From assembly GCF_003999875.1 (NCBI RefSeq), contig NZ_RQVJ01000004.1, positions 78,676 to 142,675 of the forward strand: a DNA stretch of 64,000 bases. Direction: 5' to 3'. Below the pieces are notes generated by a model. It was not told the DNA's origin and ran no database searches. It saw only the letters and a list, made by a program, of their open reading frames with translations. This document shows positions 24,857-35,100 of the stretch, piece after piece. Source of the DNA: Veillonella sp. 3310. Lineage in GTDB: Bacteria; Bacillota; Negativicutes; Veillonellales; Veillonellaceae. The position numbers were made by a program, and so were the translations under genes. Within the stretch, counting starts at the first letter, position 1, and each line of letters begins with the position of its first letter.

Positions 24857-26191
24857 TTAATAAGCAGAACTTTTACCAATGGCTTTCACTAAGCGTGGTC
24901 TCCAATGGAAGGCAGCTTGGTATGCTATATACCCAAACAGGATAACGGAGGCCCCGCCTTGTACAGGAACTTCTCCACAAGCGTAAATCGCATAGCTATC
25001 GTAGGCAATGGCTACGGCGCTCATCACATAGATGAGGCGACGTAATCCCGTACTAGCGCCCTCAACAGATAACATCTTATTCACTGCCACGCAGCAAAGA
25101 ATGTACGGGAATACATTGGTCACTACCGCTAAGTTAACAAGCTGTGCAAACTGTTCATTCAAACTTTCATCGGTGGTCATCAAAGCTAAGATACCTTGCA
25201 ATGCCAAGAGAATGAAAATACCTCGCACCGGAGAATCCACACGATTCACACGGGCAAATACTTTAGGAAAGAATCCTGCTTCTGCACAACTTTTAAACAC
25301 ACGGCTCAAAGTAAATTGCCATCCCATAATCGCCCCAAAGCAAGAAACTGCCATGAGAGCCATCACGATTTTGCCTGCTGTGCCATTAAACATATAAGCA
25401 AACACTAACCCGAAAGGAGCGGTGGAATTCACTAACTCGATGTTAGGAATGATACCCGCCATAATATTTGTAGATACAATATACACCACGGCTACTGCCA
25501 ACGTGCCAAAAAATGTCGCTATAGGTACATTCTTTTTAGGGTTTTCAACAGCATCTGCATTAGCTGCCGCCGACTCAAAGCCTAAAAAGCCCCACAAGGT
25601 AAGGGAAATGGACTGACTAACCGCATCAAACACGGGCAGTTCTTGTGGGTTCCAAACAGACACAAACATCTCTGGATCGAACCAAAACCAACCAAACACG
25701 CCAATAAATAGGACTGGCAACATCGTTCCCCAAATGGTAATGTTACTAATGCGCCCTGTGCTCTTATTACCACGCACATTGATTAAAGCTGCCACCATGA
25801 GCAACGCGATAGTTGCTAAACTCACTTCTAACGGTGAAAGGTGTACGTCAAACAACACAGCCCCATACCCTACAATGGATATGGCGATAGCCACATTGGC
25901 AATGACCAAGGACACTGCATAGGAGTAGTTCGCCATAAAATGGCCTGTCCTACCGAAGGCATATTCTACATAGCCACCTAAGCCGCCTGCTTTCTTTGTA
26001 AATAAACCACATTGGGCGAAAATATAGGCCAAGGTCAAGGACCCTAGTACCGTAATAATCCAAGATAGGATAGAAATGGTCCCTACCTGTGCTAATTGAG
26101 ACGGTAGCATAATAATTCCAGCACCCAACATATTGGCTGCCACGATGGATGTCAGTTGGAATACAGACATTTTTTTAGCGGTGGTTTTCAT
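24857..26191 (-). CDS. APC-family amino acid permease (PotE/ArcD-like)
   Basis: The 444-residue protein has about 12 predicted membrane segments. The first helix region reads ANMLGAGIIMLPSQLAQVG, and FESAAANADAVENPKKNVPIA lies between the middle helices; both are typical of basic amino acid/polyamine antiporters. It is a paralog of the truncated transporter at 1-699, but has no decarboxylase beside it, so its substrate is open (ornithine, lysine, arginine or putrescine exchange are candidates). Its 5' leader can form a strong hairpin (26245-26297). GAAAGGGGC precedes the ATG. Codon and base use look like the neighbours. Confidence 0.86.
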   Translation of the reverse strand: MKTTAKKMSVFQLTSIVAANMLGAGIIMLPSQLAQVGTISILSWIITVLGSLTLAYIFAQCGLFTKKAGGLGGYVEYAFGRTGHFMANYSYAVSLVIANVAIAISIVGYGAVLFDVHLSPLEVSLATIALLMVAALINVRGNKSTGRISNITIWGTMLPVLFIGVFGWFWFDPEMFVSVWNPQELPVFDAVSQSISLTLWGFLGFESAAANADAVENPKKNVPIATFFGTLAVAVVYIVSTNIMAGIIPNIELVNSTAPFGLVFAYMFNGTAGKIVMALMAVSCFGAIMGWQFTLSRVFKSCAEAGFFPKVFARVNRVDSPVRGIFILLALQGILALMTTDESLNEQFAQLVNLAVVTNVFPYILCCVAVNKMLSVEGASTGLRRLIYVMSAVAIAYDSYAIYACGEVPVQGGASVILFGYIAYQAAFHWRPRLVKAIGKSSAY

Positions 26192-26459
26192 GTATCAAGC
26201 CCCTTTCCATACATCACTTGAGCATTTCAAGTATCCGTGTCGTCAAAAACCGCTAGCGCCACTAGTCCGTACGGAATGGGTTCGGATGTAGTGACGCAAT
26301 TTCATTCATTTATCGATTCATTGTAACACCTTTTACCCCTCATGGATAGATGTTTTTTCACAAATTTTCTGGGATTGTTATAACTTTCTATCATTTCCTT
26401 ATCTTCCTATGATATACTATAGAAAATATGCTATGTCCATAGAAAGAAAGGATGTCCTT
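26192..26459. other. Divergent intergenic region between permease and symporter
   Basis: Besides the permease leader hairpin, the right side carries TATACT at 26413-26418, a likely -10 for the symporter gene. An in-frame ATG at 26409 overlaps this element and is therefore not a start codon. Confidence 0.5.
26245..26297 (-). promoter_or_regulatory. Structured leader hairpin upstream of the APC permease
   Basis: On the minus strand GCGTCACTA (26289-26297) pairs with TAGTGGCGC (26256-26264) over nine positions including one wobble, enclosing an inner TCCG/CGGA stem. It is followed by CTAGCGG and five T residues, so it resembles an attenuator. It is GC-rich against an AT-rich background. It matches no riboswitch I recognise. 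Confidence 0.45.
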
Positions 26460-27884
26460 ATGCAAGAACAAATCATTCAACTCTTGGGCGATGTGAACGG
26501 ATTCCTCTGGAATAATATCATCATCGCACTCCTTATTATTGCCGGAGTTTGGTTTACGGCAACCACACGATTCGTGCAATTACGACAACTACCAGAAATG
26601 TTCCGTATTTTAAAATCTGGGGCAGGAGAAAAAAGTAAAGGTGACCATCATATTTCTCCATTCCAAGCCTTCTGTATCAGTGTTGCCTCTCACGTAGGTG
26701 TTGGTAATATTGCGGGTATCGCTATTGCTATCGCTTTAGGTGGTCCGGGCGCTGTGTTCTGGATGTGGTTCATCGCTCTTCTTGGTGCGGCTACTAGCTT
26801 CATCGAAAACACATTAGGCCAAATCTACAAAGAGCGTTTACCTGATGGCTCTTTCCGTGGCGGTCCATCCTATTATATTCGCCATGGCTTGAACAGCCCA
26901 TTCTTATCTGTTTTATTTGCCATCTTAATCAGCGTTACCTACGGTCTAATCTATAACTCTGTACAAGCAAACACCATCGCTATCGCCGTACAACCTTGGA
27001 ATATCGATGCGTCCACAACAGGTCTTATCGTAGCAGCTTTATCTGCACTGGTTATCTTCGGTGGTGCCAAACGTATCGCTCAAACAGCTGAGTTTTTAGT
27101 GCCTTTCATGGCAGGTTTATATTTCCTAATCGCATTGTACATCGTGATTGCTAACATCTCTGTATTACCAGACGTAATTTCTGCTATCTTTACACAAGCT
27201 TTCACGATTGATTCTGCTACAGGCGGTTTCATCGGTGCTGCGGTAATGCAAGGTATTAAACGTGGCTTGTTCTCTAACGAAGCTGGTGAAGGTTCTGTAC
27301 CAAATGCGTCCGCTTCTGCTGATGTAAATCACCCAGTAAAACAAGGTTTAATCATGTCCCTTGGGGTATTCGTGGATACTATGTTTGTATGTACTGCATC
27401 CGCCTTCATCGTTCTTGTATCTGGCGAATACGTACACACTGATTTAACTGGTATAGCCCTTGTGCAACACAGTATTGGTCATCAATTAGGCGCTTGGGCA
27501 CCTGCGGTTATCGCCTTATTCGTATTCATGTTTGCTTACAGTTCCATTATTGGCAACTATTTTTACGGCGAAGTGAATATTGCGCATATGACAAAAAATA
27601 ATAAAGTTGCTATTAATGTATTCCGTGCATTAGTTATCATCATGGTCTATGTTGGCTGTATCGCTGAATTGAACCTTGTATGGAACTTAGCGGACTTGTT
27701 CATGGCATTCCTAGTGCTTTGCAATATTACATCTATCTTGCGTTTAGGTAAATTGGTAACCATTGCTCTGAAAGACTATGTAAGCCAAAAATCTAAAGGT
27801 ATTGAAGATCCAATCTTCGACCGTGCTATTTTACCAACTCAAAAAGGTATCACTTGGTGGCATAAAGGTCACGAAAACGAATAA
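26460..27884 (+). CDS. Alanine/glycine:cation symporter family protein
   Basis: This AGCS-family membrane transporter (474 residues from the chosen start) brings in alanine or glycine with sodium or protons. Typical segments include TRFVQLRQLPEMFRIL, the GDHHISPFQAFCISVASHVGVGNIAG region (read here as SPFQAFCISVASHVGVGNIA), GGPSYYIRHGL and FSNEAGEGSVPNASA, the family's signature. About 11 membrane helices are predicted. I start at 26460 (MQEQII) since AAAGGATG precedes it and the longer reading overlaps the promoter. It is monocistronic, with a UUCG-loop terminator directly after the stop. Confidence 0.92.
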   Translation: MQEQIIQLLGDVNGFLWNNIIIALLIIAGVWFTATTRFVQLRQLPEMFRILKSGAGEKSKGDHHISPFQAFCISVASHVGVGNIAGIAIAIALGGPGAVFWMWFIALLGAATSFIENTLGQIYKERLPDGSFRGGPSYYIRHGLNSPFLSVLFAILISVTYGLIYNSVQANTIAIAVQPWNIDASTTGLIVAALSALVIFGGAKRIAQTAEFLVPFMAGLYFLIALYIVIANISVLPDVISAIFTQAFTIDSATGGFIGAAVMQGIKRGLFSNEAGEGSVPNASASADVNHPVKQGLIMSLGVFVDTMFVCTASAFIVLVSGEYVHTDLTGIALVQHSIGHQLGAWAPAVIALFVFMFAYSSIIGNYFYGEVNIAHMTKNNKVAINVFRALVIIMVYVGCIAELNLVWNLADLFMAFLVLCNITSILRLGKLVTIALKDYVSQKSKGIEDPIFDRAILPTQKGITWWHKGHENE

Positions 27885-27894
27885 TACTATACTG

Positions 27895-27919
27895 AAAGGG
27901 TCCTTCGGGGCCCTTTTTT
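27895..27919 (+). terminator. Intrinsic terminator of the AGCS symporter
   Basis: A nine-pair stem AAAGGGTCC with GGGCCCTTT (one wobble), closed by a stable TTCG tetraloop, is followed by six T residues 10 bases past the stop. Confidence 0.9.
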
Positions 27920-28014
27920 CATGCTTATCATATACTGTACGCTATCCCTTTATGTTGGGAAGCTGCACTATATGTTATAACAATCGTAGCCCATAAAGTA
28001 TATGATTAACATAT

Positions 28015-28060
28015 AAAAAAGAGGGACGTTGACGCTATGTGTGCAACGTTCCTCTTTTTT
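28015..28060. terminator. Bidirectional inverted-repeat terminator (dispersed family)
   Basis: Arms AAAAAAGAGGGACGTTG and CAACGTTCCTCTTTTTT (17 positions, one G-T pair) with a 12-base loop sit between the convergent symporter and addA genes. Confidence 0.78.
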
Positions 28061-28207
28061 GATCTGTATTACATTTCTTTGTATTCACTGGTATTATATT
28101 ACAAACCTGTATTTGATCGTATTTATTAGTACCATTACAACGCATGTAGAATAATATATCTAACATATCTATGAGATTATTGTTCTTACTAATGTTGCAA
28201 TCGCACT

Positions 28208-31200
28208 TTATACCGATATAGCCTTCTCTAGTCGGAAGGAATAGATGTATACCTCTTTTACAGGGTATGGTGTCAATCGTTCCAAAGCTTCTTTATAGAG
28301 CATGAGCTGAATGCGATAGCGTTCTATTAGAGCCTCTTCGTCTAAGCGGTCGGTCTTGTAATCCACCAACACCCAAGATCCCTCTTCTAGGAATGCCGTG
28401 TCGATGATACCTTGTAGGAATAAATCTTCTCCGTCTAGCATCTCTGGGTATACTCGCTTAGCTGGGAATAGCATACTGAACGGCAATTCTCGTTCCACTC
28501 GCTCCGCTCTTAACAATCGTTGTCCTAGGTGAGACTGAAAGAAATCATAAATCCGTTTTTCACTGATTGCCTTTCGCTCCTCATCTGTCAGATACTCTTG
28601 CAACGCAAGGTTATCTAAAGCTTGTCGCAAAGATGGTCGCGTATAGCTTTGCAACGGCAACCACTGCATCACTTCATGCATGAGAGTACCCCAACGGGCA
28701 CCACTGCGAATCGGCGTGGACTCATTTATGGATGATAGAGTGACATCAAAAGGCCCAAGGTCTTCTGGGGCGTCTTCTAACATATCCTCTGCGCCATTCC
28801 CTACACTATTTTCTATGCCGCTCTGCGCAGCTACATCCACCTCCGCTTTACTCAAATCAGTCGTAATACCTATTGTTAAAGCATCTTCGGTGAGATCATC
28901 CGAACCTTTAGACCTATCTTCATGTACAACGTTATCCGTGAAACTATCTACTTGTGTAGACTCCGTCTCTAGACTACCATCGCCCTGCTCTCCCCGATAA
29001 TTCGGTTCAATCATCTGTTTCGCTAATTCTTCTAGCTCTACAAAGCGTCGTTTGATTTCAGATACAGAGATTTTTCCTGCTCGTTCTGTGGAACTTTCAT
29101 AAGGATACACAGAGGTCAATCGGTCTACCACAACAGGGTCCAATGATGGCGCTTCCACTGGTAATTGGGCACGTACTTGTTCCAAAATGTCCACCTCTAC
29201 AGACAGTGTTTCCTGTGAAACACTGTAGTCATTCCCATCATGAACATGGAATGACACCGGACAATCTTTGTACGGTATATCTGGGAATTGCGGGCTTTCT
29301 ACCTCTGCAAATTGGCGCAACTGCGTGCCCCCTGCTACATGGCGAGCCAAACTCCTCAAGATCCAATCTAAATAAGAATTACATCCTAGAATTTGCTCTT
29401 TCGTGAAAGCACTTTCACCCCACTGCAATACAGGTGCCACCCACTCGCCCATTTTCTTCGTGGCTGGTCGATCCGTGGAACCATTGATAGACCCCTTCAT
29501 ATAGCCTGTAATATACAGTTTATCTTTAGGTCGAGTCAGCGCCACATAGAGGATACGCTCCTCTTCGGCTTTCAAATTTTCTTCTAAGGCTTGTCGCACG
29601 AAAATCCATGGGACCGAATTATACATGACGCGCAAATCTGGGAAGTATCCTTTTAAGCCCACCCCATATTCCTTATGCAATAGCAAGGACCGGTTCAAAT
29701 CCATTTTGTTAAAGCCCTTTTGGGTGCCCATGAGGAACACCACAGGGAACTCTAAGCCTTTACTTTTATGGATGGTCATAATACGAACCACATTATCCGC
29801 TTCACTCACCGTTTTGGCAACGCTCAAATCTTCTCCCGAAGCCTGCAAACTTTCAATAAAGCGCAAGAACCGGAATAGTCCACGGTAATTGCCATTTTCA
29901 TATTGTTTCGCTCGCTCATACAGAGCCAGTACATTGCCACGGCGCACCAAACCATTCGGCATAGCGCTCACGTATTCCACTACGTGTAAGGTATCGTAAA
30001 TGTGCCAGATTAAATCGGTAATGCCTTGACGGCGAGACATGGTGCGCCATGTATCCATAGAGTCCACAAAGCGAATCCACCCTGCATTCTGAGTTGCTTC
30101 CACAAAGGGGCGCAATCCGCTCCACAAGCTGTTCTCCCCTACGGACAAGCGAAGTCGCCCTAGGTCGTTCGCATCCATCCCGATAAGAGGTGATTGCAAG
30201 ACGATGGCCATGGGCAAATCTTGCTCTGGATTGTCAATGATTTGCAACAAGGACAGCACAAATTGTACTTCCATAGCACTGAAATAACCGGATTTCTCCT
30301 CCGCATAGGCAGGAATTCCCTCTCGCCGTAAAAGGTCGATCATACGACTGGCAGATCCAGAGATAGACCGCTTCAAGAGCACAATATCTCGCCATTCCAT
30401 AGGACGGAAGGTGCCGTCTTTATCTTGCACCAAGGTACCGTTGTTCTTTAACTCTTGGATTTTACGGATTACAAAGAGCATTTCCTTTTCATCATTCTCT
30501 AGGTCTTCTCCTTCTTCCGTATCTGTCTGCGCCTTATCCTCATCACAGCAAAGAACGTGCACTTCCACGTCCCCACCTACCCATTCTGGTGGCGCCTCTT
30601 CTACGATGCGACCTGTATGGAGGGACTCTGCCTCACCATAGGTGAGCCCTGCTCCTTCGTCGGTCATGATTTGAGAGAAAATAAAGTTCGTCACATTCAA
30701 AATGGCTTCATGGGAACGGAAGTTTTGGGACAAATCGATGCGTCGTTCCACACCATTTACATCATGATCAAACCGATGGTACTTTTCCATAAATAGTTGT
30801 GGATCTGCCATACGGAAACCATAAATAGATTGTTTCACATCGCCCACATAGAATCGATTGTCTTCACGAGATACTAAGTTTACGATCGCCTCTTGTACAC
30901 CATTCGTATCTTGGTATTCATCAACCATCACTTCTTTGAACGTATCTTGTAACTCTAGCGCCACCTCGGAAAGCTGCAATTCATCTTCGGATTCCGGGGC
31001 TACTAACAAGGCTAGACATAGATGTTCCAAATCTGAAAAATCAATCATGCCCGCTTCTTGTTTTGCCTGCTGAAAGTCCTCATGGAATCGTTTCACTAAT
31101 TCAATAATACCTCGCACCAACGGCACTAAGTATTCCATTTGCTCTCGCCAATCTGCTTCGGTAATGGCAAAGACACCTTTCGGCATGGCTTGTAATATCT

Positions 31201-32134
31201 CTTTTCCTTCTGCCAAAATGGCTTTGATTTCGCTCAAGATAGCTGGGTCGCTTTCATTCATGGCCTTTGTGGCACGGAGTACAGGGAAACTAAATCCCCC
31301 AATGCCGACAACACCTAGATACATCGCATCCCAAGTGTCCGCCTTTTGCATGGCTTGCAGTAAGGTTTGCAGTTCGCTGACCTTCTCCATCCATTTGTCA
31401 AATCCATTGCCTAAGGTCGCCAAGCGCTGTGCCTCTTCATAGCGTTCTAGAAGATATTCAATTTGACGTTGTTGTTCGTCCCAAAATAGTCTCCCCCAGG
31501 TAGTTTCTCGCAAGGTCTGGTGTAAGGCACTTTCATAGGTAGTACACACCTGATCTAACCAGCGCATAGGCTGACTTTGCGCCAAGGCAAAGTTGTATAT
31601 TTGAAACACCGTGTCCCGCAAGACTTGGTCAGAACGTTCCGTGCTGAACATGTCGCTCACGTCATAAATGTTATACAAGCCTTGCTCGTAGGCCTCTAGC
31701 AAAATCTTATCTAGCACGTCGTAGCGCATGAGCGCCAATTCTCCTTCATTGCCGATAGTAAAAGAAGGGTCTATATCTAGTTTATAGAAATAACTACGGA
31801 TGACCCATTGGCAAAAGGAATGCAATGTGGAAATATGGGCAGACGGCAACATATTCAATTGTTCTTCTAAATACTCGTCCCCTGTGGCTTGAAACTCTTC
31901 CGCTAGTTTCACACCGATACGGGCTTTCATCTCTGCGGCAGCCGCCTTAGTAAACGTCACCACCATCAGCTCTTGAATACTTAGTTCCCGCCGTTTCAGG
32001 CGTTGTATCATACGCTCTACGAGGACTGCCGTTTTACCAGATCCCGCCGCAGCGGACACCAAAATAGTTTGGGATGGTAACTGCCCTGGTCTAGGTGCAT
32101 CAATAGCGCTCTGTTGCGCATCAGTCCATTTCAT
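28208..32134 (-). CDS. addA: Helicase-nuclease AddAB subunit A
   Basis: AddA is the 3'-5' helicase and one of two nucleases of the AddAB recombination machine that processes double-strand breaks before RecA loading. The 1308-residue protein has Walker A (VSAAAGSGKTAVLVERM) near residue 29, FTKAAAAEMKAR, the DEYQDTN box, QNFRSH, HKSKGLEFPVVF and YVALTRPKDKLYI. A long acidic linker (about 1040-1150) precedes the C-terminal RecB-type nuclease with WVLVDYKTDR. The start has GGAGGGG upstream and overlaps the addB end by 14 bases, so AddB and AddA are translationally coupled. Length is slightly above the roughly 1230 residues usual in Bacillus, owing to the linker. Confidence 0.96.
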   Translation of the reverse strand: MKWTDAQQSAIDAPRPGQLPSQTILVSAAAGSGKTAVLVERMIQRLKRRELSIQELMVVTFTKAAAAEMKARIGVKLAEEFQATGDEYLEEQLNMLPSAHISTLHSFCQWVIRSYFYKLDIDPSFTIGNEGELALMRYDVLDKILLEAYEQGLYNIYDVSDMFSTERSDQVLRDTVFQIYNFALAQSQPMRWLDQVCTTYESALHQTLRETTWGRLFWDEQQRQIEYLLERYEEAQRLATLGNGFDKWMEKVSELQTLLQAMQKADTWDAMYLGVVGIGGFSFPVLRATKAMNESDPAILSEIKAILAEGKEILQAMPKGVFAITEADWREQMEYLVPLVRGIIELVKRFHEDFQQAKQEAGMIDFSDLEHLCLALLVAPESEDELQLSEVALELQDTFKEVMVDEYQDTNGVQEAIVNLVSREDNRFYVGDVKQSIYGFRMADPQLFMEKYHRFDHDVNGVERRIDLSQNFRSHEAILNVTNFIFSQIMTDEGAGLTYGEAESLHTGRIVEEAPPEWVGGDVEVHVLCCDEDKAQTDTEEGEDLENDEKEMLFVIRKIQELKNNGTLVQDKDGTFRPMEWRDIVLLKRSISGSASRMIDLLRREGIPAYAEEKSGYFSAMEVQFVLSLLQIIDNPEQDLPMAIVLQSPLIGMDANDLGRLRLSVGENSLWSGLRPFVEATQNAGWIRFVDSMDTWRTMSRRQGITDLIWHIYDTLHVVEYVSAMPNGLVRRGNVLALYERAKQYENGNYRGLFRFLRFIESLQASGEDLSVAKTVSEADNVVRIMTIHKSKGLEFPVVFLMGTQKGFNKMDLNRSLLLHKEYGVGLKGYFPDLRVMYNSVPWIFVRQALEENLKAEEERILYVALTRPKDKLYITGYMKGSINGSTDRPATKKMGEWVAPVLQWGESAFTKEQILGCNSYLDWILRSLARHVAGGTQLRQFAEVESPQFPDIPYKDCPVSFHVHDGNDYSVSQETLSVEVDILEQVRAQLPVEAPSLDPVVVDRLTSVYPYESSTERAGKISVSEIKRRFVELEELAKQMIEPNYRGEQGDGSLETESTQVDSFTDNVVHEDRSKGSDDLTEDALTIGITTDLSKAEVDVAAQSGIENSVGNGAEDMLEDAPEDLGPFDVTLSSINESTPIRSGARWGTLMHEVMQWLPLQSYTRPSLRQALDNLALQEYLTDEERKAISEKRIYDFFQSHLGQRLLRAERVERELPFSMLFPAKRVYPEMLDGEDLFLQGIIDTAFLEEGSWVLVDYKTDRLDEEALIERYRIQLMLYKEALERLTPYPVKEVYIYSFRLEKAISV

Positions 32135-35100
32135 AGGTAGCCCCTCCTGTTTGTAATGCTTCCATCTTCTCCAATGCTTCCTCTTCGGTCATGGTCTTAA
32201 TATAGCGATATCTATTGCGCGTTCCATCAAAGCGACATAAGGCTTGGAACTCACAATATTCACATGGCCGTCGCTTATCCTTTTGGTACGGACTAATAGG
32301 AAACTCTCCATCCATCATCTGTGTACCACTGTTGGAAATAATTTGTTTTGTGTATTCCTTCATAAGGCCAAATTGTTCCATCGTCTTCAAACTTTTGGAT
32401 GTGCGACTATCTGGAGTGCCGTCCTTTTTCAGAACAATCGGTACATATGGAGAATTGCTTTGATAAGCCCTCGTTACATCTAAGGATTGTAACACATCCC
32501 CGTCTACAAAGTATCCACTATTTTTCAACTCTTGGATAGTAGCTTTTTCTTCCTCTGCCCGTCGGTGATTCACTACTTCAGACAATTTCACTTGCGGATT
32601 CCGTACATAGGTATAGAGGGCAGCCGCCGTGCCAATTCTATCTTGTGTATTCTTTTCCAATGCCAATAGATAGGTCATTAATTGCAATTTCAAGCCGTAG
32701 TAAATTTCATCAGCTCGCACCGTAGTGCCCCCTGATTTATAGTCAATCACTGCCGCATAATGACCAAGAGGTCCTCGATATTCATCGACACGGTCTATTT
32801 GACCGCGCAGTACGATACTTTCGCCATAGTTTTTACCCAATGGGATGCGCACTGGACGCCAGTTAGATGTGCCCATGCCAAAACTTTGCTCTATTTCTGT
32901 AGTGGAAAACTCGCTTTTCTTAGACCAATCTACGAGACGTGCTACCGTAGCAGATAAGGTAGATATTAATCGAGTATACAGTTGCGCTTCGTACGCATCT
33001 CGCTCTTCTGTACCCATCACCGCATCGGCCGCTTCACGGCATAAAGATTCTTGTTCTTCCTCTGTTAAATCACGCCATTGTCGACCCTGTTCTAATAGAT
33101 ATTCCCCTAAATAGCGCAACGTATCGTGAAGGAAGGTCCCGATTTCAGGAGCTCCAAAGGATTTCACCTTCCGTGGTGCTAAGCGTAACGCATATTGAGC
33201 ATAGAAACTGTATGGACAACGATGGTATCGTTCTAATCGTGTGACGGACCCCGTTAAGGCATCACTGCGTAGCAATAGCCCTCGCACAATGGACTGCTCA
33301 ATGCGTGGCACTGTATTAGAATCAAACATACCTCGTGTGGCGAAGAATACTTCACCTCTGTAGCCCATTTCTATACCCCAGTTATAAAGACTCCACCAAG
33401 TAGAGGAGATAGAATCTCCTTTCATAAGGGCACTCATGCGACTAGAAAAGAGGCCTAAACTCTGGGATGGTCGCCACAGATAATCCTGTTCTCGTCCCTC
33501 TGGCATAGATAGTGGTGCTTCTTCGAAAGTTTTCACATACCCATATTGCTGTAAACGGCGCACTACCAAAGATGGTTCCATTTTAGACCCTTCTTCATCG
33601 GATGTGACATAGGACAGATGCAGTCCTTGGCTAGCACGAGTGCAGGCTAAATAGAATAAGAAATTTTCATTGAACATTTGCCCTAAGGCACCCGCCGCTA
33701 GTTGCACACCTACCTTAGCCAACGCCGTCCGCTCTTGGTCACGCAGAATGCCTTCGTCCCCCATTTTACGAGGGAATACGCCCTCATTAAGACCTAGCAC
33801 GAAGACTTCCTTAGCATCTGTCATATAACTACGGTCAATGGTGGTAATCGTCACATGGTCCAAGGATGGTGGTACCAAAGAGTAGGTCACTTCACCGAGA
33901 CCTTCCTCGATGATGAGCCCCATCTCTTCAGCGCTTAATTCCTCTGTGCCCGTTACAGATGCACACTCCTCTAACAATTGAATGGCATGTTTATATAACT
34001 GTACATGGCTAGCACTTTCTTGCACATCCCCACGTTCTTCTGCTTCGTCATACCAGACTTTCAGTTGCTCTGGAATGCGCCAATCTTGTATGGTTTGGAA
34101 TAGGAACTCACTCCACTCCTGTCCCGTATGTGGCAGTTTGCAGAAATCGTAAATAGGGCGCAGTAACTGGTGCAACACACGGTCATGTAAGTCTTGCATC
34201 ACAGCCCGTCGCTCATCATCTTCGCCACCATAGTTCCAAGTATCTCGTAACCACGCCGCCCCTTGAATCCCGTATTCTAAGCAATAATTCTCTAATCGAT
34301 CTACTTCTTCACGAGTGAAAGGAGCAAAATCTGTTTTCAGCAAACGGAACACCGCATCATGGTCGAAGAAAGTACGATGTACATGGAAGATGCCTTGTAA
34401 AAACTCCGCCAGTGGATGGCTAGTCATCATCTTCCGTTGGTCCGAGAAGAAAGGGATGCCATAATTTAGGCATGCTTTTTCTAGTACATCACCATAGGAC
34501 TCCATGTCCCGTAATATAATGGTGCAGTCCTTCCATCGATGCCCTTCTTCTTGACGATACGCCAAGATTTTCCGGCACACTGCATCCGCTTCCCGTTCTC
34601 GATTGTAAGCACTCACCATAGTCAACGTATCATCGGTTGTATTCGGTTTCATGGGAGTTCTGAAAAACTGTGTATTCAACTGCTGTAATACAGGGGTTCC
34701 TCGATAGACCTCGGTCATAGTATGCACTGCCGCCTCCGGATACCAAGTCATCATATCTCGATATGTCTCCCAGACCCGGAAATACATGGATCCCTTGCGA
34801 CTGTGTATCTCTTCCTCCAAGGAGGGTAAGCTAATCGTCATATGACAGGATTCACTAAGAGAAAACAACTGTTGAATCAAGCGATACTGCAAAGGCGTAA
34901 ACCAATGAAATCCATCTACAAAGACATGGCAGTGCTTCATGAGCGGAGACTGTGGTAATAGGTCGATTAATTCTTCCATAGAGTCTTGGACGCCCAACTC
35001 TTCCAAGGCTGCATCGTAGCGTTCTAACAACAAGGACAGCTCTTGTAATTTACGACCCAACACCATGGAATCTACTTGTTCCACAGCTCCTGACAAATCC

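Larger units (their letters stand above)
27885..28207. other. Convergent intergenic region between symporter and addA
   Basis: No gene is supported in these 323 bases. Two terminators are present, one for the symporter (27895-27919) and one bidirectional member of the dispersed family (28015-28060). Nothing else is recognisable. Confidence 0.6.

Noticed and set aside
26409..26459. Upstream in-frame start of the AGCS symporter
   Set aside because: The ATG at 26409 overlaps the likely -10 element, and the AAAGGATG site favours 26460.
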